A stretch of 10,084 nt of DNA, taken from the NCBI GenBank assembly GCA_036397475.1, contig DASWIV010000373.1:1-10084 (forward strand), written 5' to 3'. Numbering within the stretch: the first letter of the stretch is position 1; each line of letters begins with the position of its first letter. This document shows positions 7,335 to 10,084 of this stretch, piece after piece. The notes below the pieces were generated by a model. The model was not told the DNA's origin. It was given only the letters and a program-made list of their open reading frames with translations, and searched no databases. The position numbers and the translations under genes were made by a program. This stretch comes from DASWIV01 sp036397475 (GTDB lineage: Bacteria; JAJVIF01; JAPKYR01).

Positions 7335-7439
7335 TTGAAAAGACTTAATCTTTATCCTGTAAATTCCCTGATTCTCTTATCCATATTTATATTGCCTGTG
7401 ACAGGGAAATTTTCAGGTATGGCATTTAGGTGCAGATGA
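7335..7439 (+). CDS. Possible 34-residue signal-peptide-like small protein
   Basis: A short ORF starting with TTG and ending at TGA 7437-7439. A good ribosome binding site, GGGAGAG (7324-7330), lies four bases before the start. The product has a basic N-terminus (MKRLN), a hydrophobic stretch (about 11-22) and a short polar tail, the layout of a Sec signal peptide or a tiny membrane peptide. It could be a real small protein or the surviving 5' end of a secreted-protein gene whose body was lost. The adjoining accessory DNA makes the second reading attractive. I recognise no family. Confidence 0.35.
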   Translation: MKRLNLYPVNSLILLSIFILPVTGKFSGMAFRCR

Positions 7440-7478
7440 GGGGTCTGGCCCGGGGCTGAATTTGATTACACAGAGTAC

Positions 7479-7507
7479 AAAAAAACCCTTCAAATCTGGT
7501 TGAAGGG
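7479..7507 (-). terminator. Strong rho-independent terminator on the minus strand
   Basis: Perfect 8-bp stem CCCTTCAA (7486-7493) with TTGAAGGG (7500-7507) and a six-base loop. On the minus strand it is followed by seven T (complement of 7485-7479). It ends the TetR transcript and lies 13 bases beyond the CCA end of the tRNA-Pro remnant, a position typical for a tRNA gene's own terminator. Confidence 0.85.
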
Positions 7508-7520
7508 ATTAATTTACATC

Positions 7521-7600
7521 TGGTCGGACTTCCGGAACGATTATCGAACTCTCGGGCTCCTGCTCCCAAAGCAGGCTGCTGATCACGCTATTCTATCCTG
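7521..7600 (-). pseudogene. Decayed tRNA-Pro(TGG), 3' half recognisable
   Basis: Read on the minus strand, 7575-7559 is a perfect anticodon arm, CCTGC-TTTGGGA-GCAGG, exactly as in bacterial tRNA-Pro with anticodon TGG. A TTCGAT T-loop-like segment follows, and the sequence ends in GTCCGACCA with CCA at 7523-7521. The cloverleaf is broken. There are about five extra bases between the T loop and the acceptor strand, the D arm does not pair, and no 5' strand complementary to the acceptor 3' strand is found upstream. It is therefore a remnant rather than a working tRNA, perhaps an attachment-site duplicate left by an integrated element. The exact 5' limit is unclear. Confidence 0.55.
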
Positions 7601-7608
7601 ATTCAGCG

Positions 7609-8271
7609 TTATTGTGTTTCTGATTTCGGGGATTGATCCTTAAGCGTTTCGAGAAGGTTTTCTAGGTGTTCCATGGCACTCTCCAATGGAAACGTTTCAT
7701 CCACACCCAGAATAACCGCAAGGTCGATAAACAAAGGATAACTGCGAATCCAGGAAGCTACACTCGTCGGGTTGAGGTCCTTCCTGATTAAACCTTTTTT
7801 CTGTCCCTTGCGAACCAAGTCCTCAATAAGGCTTTGCGCTTCAAGGAAAGTTTCCGTGGACGCTTTCTGCATCCGCTTATCGGTGATCGATGCCAGGTAT
7901 GCATACATAGCCGCCGCTGGAAGATATCGATGCTTGTACACTTCACTTAACCTGTGTTGGTAGATCAGTCGTAATGCCTCATAGCTGTTATTTGCCCTAT
8001 TGGCGATGCCTACCCAATCGGCTACCATTTTCTCATTTAAGCGCTGCATAGCCTCGAAATACAGATCTTCCTTGCTCGGGAAATGCTGATAAATCAAAGC
8101 TTCATTGACATCGCAGAGCTCCGCGATGTCCTTGACCCTGGTCGCTTCCGGACCATATTGCGCGAAAGCTACACCCGCTTTCTCAAGAATCTGCATCCTC
8201 CGTTCGGAAGCTTTTAATCGTTTTTTAGGTATCGACATCGACAGCAGGTCCGGCCTGCCCCTTCTTTGCAT
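7609..8271 (-). CDS. TetR/AcrR-family transcriptional regulator
   Basis: A 220-residue one-component repressor. Residues about 23-72 form the typical N-terminal DNA-binding domain: RRMQILEKAGVAFAQYG, then the helix-turn-helix TRVKDIAELCDVNEALIYQHF and SKEDLYFEAM. The rest is the variable ligand-binding and dimer region, and the ligand cannot be read from sequence. Family members usually control a divergent gene and themselves. Here the divergent neighbour is the secreted protein gene at 8493, with about 220 bases between, including a candidate operator at 8327-8346. The ATG at 8271 has no Shine-Dalgarno sequence. The alternative ATG at 8238 (MSIPKK) has only AGAAGGGG about 20 bases upstream, so the start is unsettled within these 11 codons. 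The stop lies next to the tRNA-Pro remnant, and transcription should run through that to the terminator at 7479-7507. Confidence 0.9.
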   Translation of the reverse strand: MQRRGRPDLLSMSIPKKRLKASERRMQILEKAGVAFAQYGPEATRVKDIAELCDVNEALIYQHFPSKEDLYFEAMQRLNEKMVADWVGIANRANNSYEALRLIYQHRLSEVYKHRYLPAAAMYAYLASITDKRMQKASTETFLEAQSLIEDLVRKGQKKGLIRKDLNPTSVASWIRSYPLFIDLAVILGVDETFPLESAMEHLENLLETLKDQSPKSETQ

Positions 8272-8326
8272 AATGTGAACAACTTAAAGAATATATTACC
8301 ATATTTTTCCAATGGGTGTACATATA

Positions 8327-8346
8327 CTGCCTTGTGAAAGGAACAG
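8327..8346. promoter_or_regulatory. Candidate TetR operator, imperfect inverted repeat
   Basis: CTGCCTTGTGAAAGGAACAG: CCTT and AAGG arms around GTGA, with outer CTG and CAG offset by two bases. Its place in the divergent intergenic region fits an operator for the adjacent regulator. It is short and imperfect. Confidence 0.25.
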
Positions 8347-8440
8347 GTTTTTTGTCCGAGTAAACCGATTTAAAGTCACAGGCTTAAATAAATCATGAAT
8401 GACTAAGTATCCGTTGTCGCAAATAACTGAAATCATCAAG

Positions 8441-8446
8441 TATAAT
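8441..8446 (+). promoter_or_regulatory. -10 element of the secreted protein gene
   Basis: A perfect TATAAT 47 bases before the ATG at 8493. No good -35 is found at 16-18 bases. TTGTCG (8414-8419) is present but 21 bases away, so the promoter may need an activator or be weak when unassisted. Confidence 0.4.
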
Positions 8447-8492
8447 GCGTACAGAGATTGACGACCCAAGGGAGTCGGCAAAAGGAGAATTC

Positions 8493-8939
8493 ATGAAAAA
8501 TTTAATTCGCATGGCAATTATTTCAGGGCTGTTGATGCTGGTGGCAATACCAGTAATCGCCAGCGACACCGATGATCTGAATTACATTAACTCAGTCCAA
8601 TCTGAGTACATGGTTAAGATCGTCGATCAGGGTCAAACAATGATTTTTGACGAAGTCAGGCTCTTGGAAAAGAGATCCCCCTATAGTTTCCCTCTCACAG
8701 TCGGCACAGGCGACTATGAAATCTGGGGAATTGGCGGAGAAGGAATCGTTGACCTTGAAATACGTATATACTCGGCAAATGGTAATTTGTTGTCTGAAGA
8801 TTCACAGAGGGGAAAGTACCCGGTACTCTCATTTTCGGAAACGATATCGAGAAGTCACAGGGTCGAAGTCGAATGCTCCGAATTCGAATCTGGAGTAAGC
8901 CAGGATTATTATCTGATTATAGTAGTCAAGAATGACTGA
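8493..8939 (+). CDS. Small secreted/periplasmic protein, beta-rich, unknown function
   Basis: A 148-residue product with a clear Sec signal peptide: KNLIR, a hydrophobic core at 7-22, and likely cleavage after A23 (VIA|SD). The mature part is about 125 residues and looks all-beta. The run GDYEIWG, DLEIRIYSANGNLL, YPVLSF and DYYLIIVV resembles the PPC-like beta-sandwich found on many secreted proteins, but this is fold-level guesswork without a catalytic motif. The start at 8493 is well supported by AAAGGAGA (8482-8489) at ideal distance. A longer in-frame ORF from 8445 would start inside the probable leader just after the -10 and lose the N-terminal position of the signal. The gene is divergent from the TetR gene and upstream of two small membrane proteins, suggesting a role in the envelope. 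It shows no lipobox or anchor, so it is probably soluble in the periplasm or exported. Confidence 0.8.
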   Translation: MKNLIRMAIISGLLMLVAIPVIASDTDDLNYINSVQSEYMVKIVDQGQTMIFDEVRLLEKRSPYSFPLTVGTGDYEIWGIGGEGIVDLEIRIYSANGNLLSEDSQRGKYPVLSFSETISRSHRVEVECSEFESGVSQDYYLIIVVKND

Positions 8940-9034
8940 CATGTTCAGGCGACAAGGGCGTTCTGCCGGATTCGCTGTTTTCTGCGCTTTGATTTCTTAA
9001 CGGATGGATTTAACAATTAATGAAAGGAGATGTT

Positions 9035-9121
9035 ATGTCACTCACAACTTTAGTAATAATCGTATTGGTCGTTCTGCTGCTCGGCGGCGGTGGCTGGTAT
9101 GGCCGCGGCAGATGGTACTAG
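9035..9121 (+). CDS. 28-residue hydrophobic membrane peptide, DUF3309-like
   Basis: ATG at 9035 follows AAAGGAGA (9023-9030) at an ideal distance and ends at TAG 9119-9121. The peptide has one membrane-spanning stretch (residues about 5-16) followed by a glycine-rich, aromatic and arginine tail (GGGGWYGRGRWY). This pattern resembles DUF3309-type small proteins, which begin with a short leucine/isoleucine-rich segment and a glycine- and tryptophan-rich end, but are usually longer. The function of that family is unknown. The strong ribosome binding site and the neighbouring GlsB-type gene, also a small membrane protein, support a real gene. No separate promoter is evident, so co-transcription with the secreted protein gene 95 bases upstream is possible. 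Confidence 0.7.
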   Translation: MSLTTLVIIVLVVLLLGGGGWYGRGRWY

Positions 9122-9218
9122 GGGCAGGGGTTTCCATCTGCGAACGAAATTCTCTTTCATATAACTGTAAGACCTTTGTAACACGTGTAAATTTTGAAAA
9201 GAAATAAGGAGAATTAAA

Positions 9219-9485
9219 ATGAGTATTTTAGCAATGTTGGTTGTAGGAATTCTGGCAGGTTTATTAGCCAGCACGATCCTGGGAAGGTCGGGATTCGGCA
9301 TAATAGGCACTCTGCTGGTAGGGCTGGCTGGGTCGTTTATAGGAGGTTCCTTTTTCGGAAATCAACTTTCCATTACCTCAAGTACTTTCGCGAATGTTTT
9401 AATCACAGCAACTGTGGGCGCAATTATTCTGCTTTTTGTAATAGGATTATTGATCCGTCCCTATTACGGGCGCAAACGAGCCTGA
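9219..9485 (+). CDS. GlsB/YeaQ/YmgE family stress-associated membrane protein
   Basis: An 88-residue very hydrophobic protein with three predicted membrane helices (about 3-20, 25-46 and 58-82) and a short basic end (YYGRKRA). The glycine-rich pattern (LVVGILAGLLAS, GIIGTLLVGLAGSFIGG) is that of the GlsB/YeaQ/YmgE group, formerly called transglycosylase-associated proteins. In several bacteria these are induced by general, acid or osmotic stress, and GlsB in Enterococcus anchors the Asp23 stress protein. No biochemical activity is established. The start has AAGGAGA (9206-9212) at good distance. The 97 bases between this gene and the DUF3309-like gene hold no gene, only an 8-bp palindrome ACACGTGT (9181-9188). 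Confidence 0.9.
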   Translation: MSILAMLVVGILAGLLASTILGRSGFGIIGTLLVGLAGSFIGGSFFGNQLSITSSTFANVLITATVGAIILLFVIGLLIRPYYGRKRA

Positions 9486-9486
9486 A

Positions 9487-9514
9487 AATCAGTCTCATTA
9501 TCCTGTGACTGATT
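9487..9514 (+). repeat. Inverted repeat after the GlsB-like gene, possible weak terminator
   Basis: AATCAGTC (9487-9494) pairs perfectly with GACTGATT (9507-9514) around a 12-base loop, starting two bases after the stop codon. No T-run follows, so it is at best a factor-dependent or mRNA-stabilising structure. The rest of the gap to 9668 shows no supported gene. Confidence 0.4.
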
Positions 9515-9668
9515 AGAAAAATCAGAACATGGCTGTGGGTTTGTTCGCATTTGATTTGCATGATACTCGGGTTGACAATGAGCTCCTACAGTTCTACGCA
9601 CTATCAGAGTAGATGCTAGACTTGTGTAAACAAGCTCCTGTGATCGTTGAATAGGGAAATGCGGAAGT

Positions 9669-9696
9669 GAAAAACCACCTCTTAAAACTGGTGGTT
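9669..9696 (-). terminator. Possible terminator of the tRNA-Pro transcript
   Basis: AACCACC (9673-9679) and GGTGGTT (9690-9696) form a 7-bp stem with a ten-base loop. On the minus strand it is followed by a short T-run, complement of 9674-9670. It lies about 85 bases after the tRNA-Pro 3' end. Confidence 0.45.
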
Positions 9697-9780
9697 AGAA
9701 CTTCTGTCTTAAAGTCTGGAACCCTTATCAATAGCGGGCTACAGCCGTTTTGATGCTCGAAAATGCGTCAGTTGAAAAAC

Positions 9781-9858
9781 TGGTCGGGGTGGTCGGATTC
9801 GAACCGACGACTTCTTACTCCCGAAGCAAGCACTCTAACCTGGCTGAGCTACACCCCG
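9781..9858 (-). tRNA. tRNA-Pro(CGG)
   Basis: A complete 78-base cloverleaf with encoded CCA (9783-9781). The acceptor is CGGGGTG/CACCCCG. The D stem is GCTC/GAGT with an AGCCAGGTTA loop. The anticodon stem is CTTGC/GTAAG and the loop is TTCGGGA, giving anticodon CGG. The T arm is GTCGG-TTCGAAT-CCGAC. A TATAAT -10 lies 12 bases upstream. A second, decayed tRNA-Pro (TGG) lies 2.2 kb away on the same strand. Confidence 0.95.
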
Positions 9859-9870
9859 ACACGACAGTCG

Positions 9871-9876
9871 ATTATA
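9871..9876 (-). promoter_or_regulatory. -10 element of tRNA-Pro(CGG)
   Basis: Minus-strand TATAAT ending 12 bases before the tRNA 5' end. No recognisable -35 hexamer occurs 16-18 bases upstream. The transposase gene begins to converge on this site about 60 bases away, so an inserted element may have replaced the original upstream sequence. Confidence 0.5.
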
Positions 9877-9938
9877 CCACATGATATTGCTCCGGTCATA
9901 CAAGTTACTATCGCCCGGGTGTGAGCGCGGATTGATTT

Positions 9939-10082
9939 TTATGTCACCAACCTTGGGGAATTTTTATCATGCCAGTAAGCATCCCAGCGATTTGTGCTGC
10001 GGTAGAGACATCTGAGAGCAAGCATCGAGTCAGCGCCCTGATTCTGCCAGCGAGTGCCGGGGCGTTTCATTCTGGACTGAAC
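9939..10082 (-). CDS. Transposase C-terminus, ISKra4-like, cut by the window edge
   Basis: On the minus strand a frame open from the window edge encodes 47 residues and ends at TAA (9941-9939). It contains RPGTRWQNQGADSMLALR, then a CLY...NRWDAYW stretch. The pattern RW-x4-GA-x2-ML-x-LR followed by a WD-x2-W element is what I know from the extreme C-terminus of ISKra4-family transposases. The identification rests on a short stretch and memory of the family. The catalytic region lies outside the window, so whether the element is intact cannot be judged. The sequence between the stop and about 9917 (with GGGTGTGAGCGCGG on the plus strand) would hold the right end of the element. The transposase gene reads toward the tRNA-Pro gene, which is on the same strand. 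Confidence 0.55.
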   Translation of the reverse strand, partial: VQSRMKRPGTRWQNQGADSMLALRCLYRSTNRWDAYWHDKNSPRLVT

Positions 10083-10084
10083 GA

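Noticed and set aside
7521..7600. Functional tRNA-Pro(TGG)
   Set aside because: The 5' acceptor strand and a pairing D arm are missing and the T arm carries extra bases, so it is kept as a remnant only.
8445..8492. Extended N-terminus of the secreted protein
   Set aside because: The start would lie inside the -10 region and before the predicted transcription start, and it would bury the signal peptide. The ATG at 8493 has a perfect SD.
9181..9188. ACACGTGT palindrome as a regulatory site
   Set aside because: An isolated 8-bp palindrome without a known regulator nearby is too weak to call.
9004..9207. 67-codon plus-strand ORF overlapping the DUF3309-like peptide
   Set aside because: It has no ribosome site, and a frame with a strong SD and a recognisable membrane pattern exists in the same DNA.
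9050..9310. 86-codon minus-strand ORF opposite the small membrane proteins
   Set aside because: It lies antisense to two better-supported genes, and its sequence shows no family pattern.
9531..9614. 27-codon ORF after the GlsB-like gene
   Set aside because: There is no Shine-Dalgarno sequence, no hydrophobic or domain pattern, and nothing to distinguish it from chance.

Overview
The window looks like chromosomal DNA of a Gram-negative-type, probably uncultured bacterium. It has housekeeping genes (dGTPase, dnaG), tRNA genes with encoded CCA, AGGAG-type ribosome binding sites on some genes, and a secreted protein with a Sec signal. I cannot name the lineage. The gene style (large GT-C/TPR membrane protein, PPC-like secreted protein) recalls FCB-group or Zixibacteria-like genomes, but this is a weak inference.

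Left part (1-4540): the 3' end of a dGTP triphosphohydrolase-like gene runs into the window and converges on a long minus-strand gene for a polytopic membrane protein with a GT-C-like acidic motif and C-terminal TPRs. DNA primase dnaG is divergent from it, and a compact intergenic region holds recognisable promoters for both. Neither rpsU nor rpoD flanks dnaG here.

Middle part (4540-7335): a CAT-anticodon tRNA (more like tRNA-Ile2 than elongator Met) is followed by a hairpin terminator whose U-tract ends two bases before the ATG of an RNase Z-like metallo-beta-lactamase-fold hydrolase. That gene converges on an HDOD-domain signalling gene across a bidirectional terminator. An HNH endonuclease-family gene is divergent from the HDOD gene.

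Right part (7335-10084): this looks like accessory DNA. It holds a 34-codon signal-peptide-like ORF, a strong minus-strand terminator, the 3' half of a decayed tRNA-Pro(TGG), a TetR-family regulator, a divergent secreted protein, a 28-residue membrane peptide resembling DUF3309, and a GlsB/YeaQ/YmgE membrane protein. Then come an intact tRNA-Pro(CGG) on the minus strand and, at the right edge, the C-terminal end of a transposase that resembles the ISKra4 family. The genes between the two proline tRNA sequences form a plausible envelope-stress cassette, and their position suggests an insertion hotspot. I saw no CRISPR array, toxin-antitoxin pair or obvious defence system.
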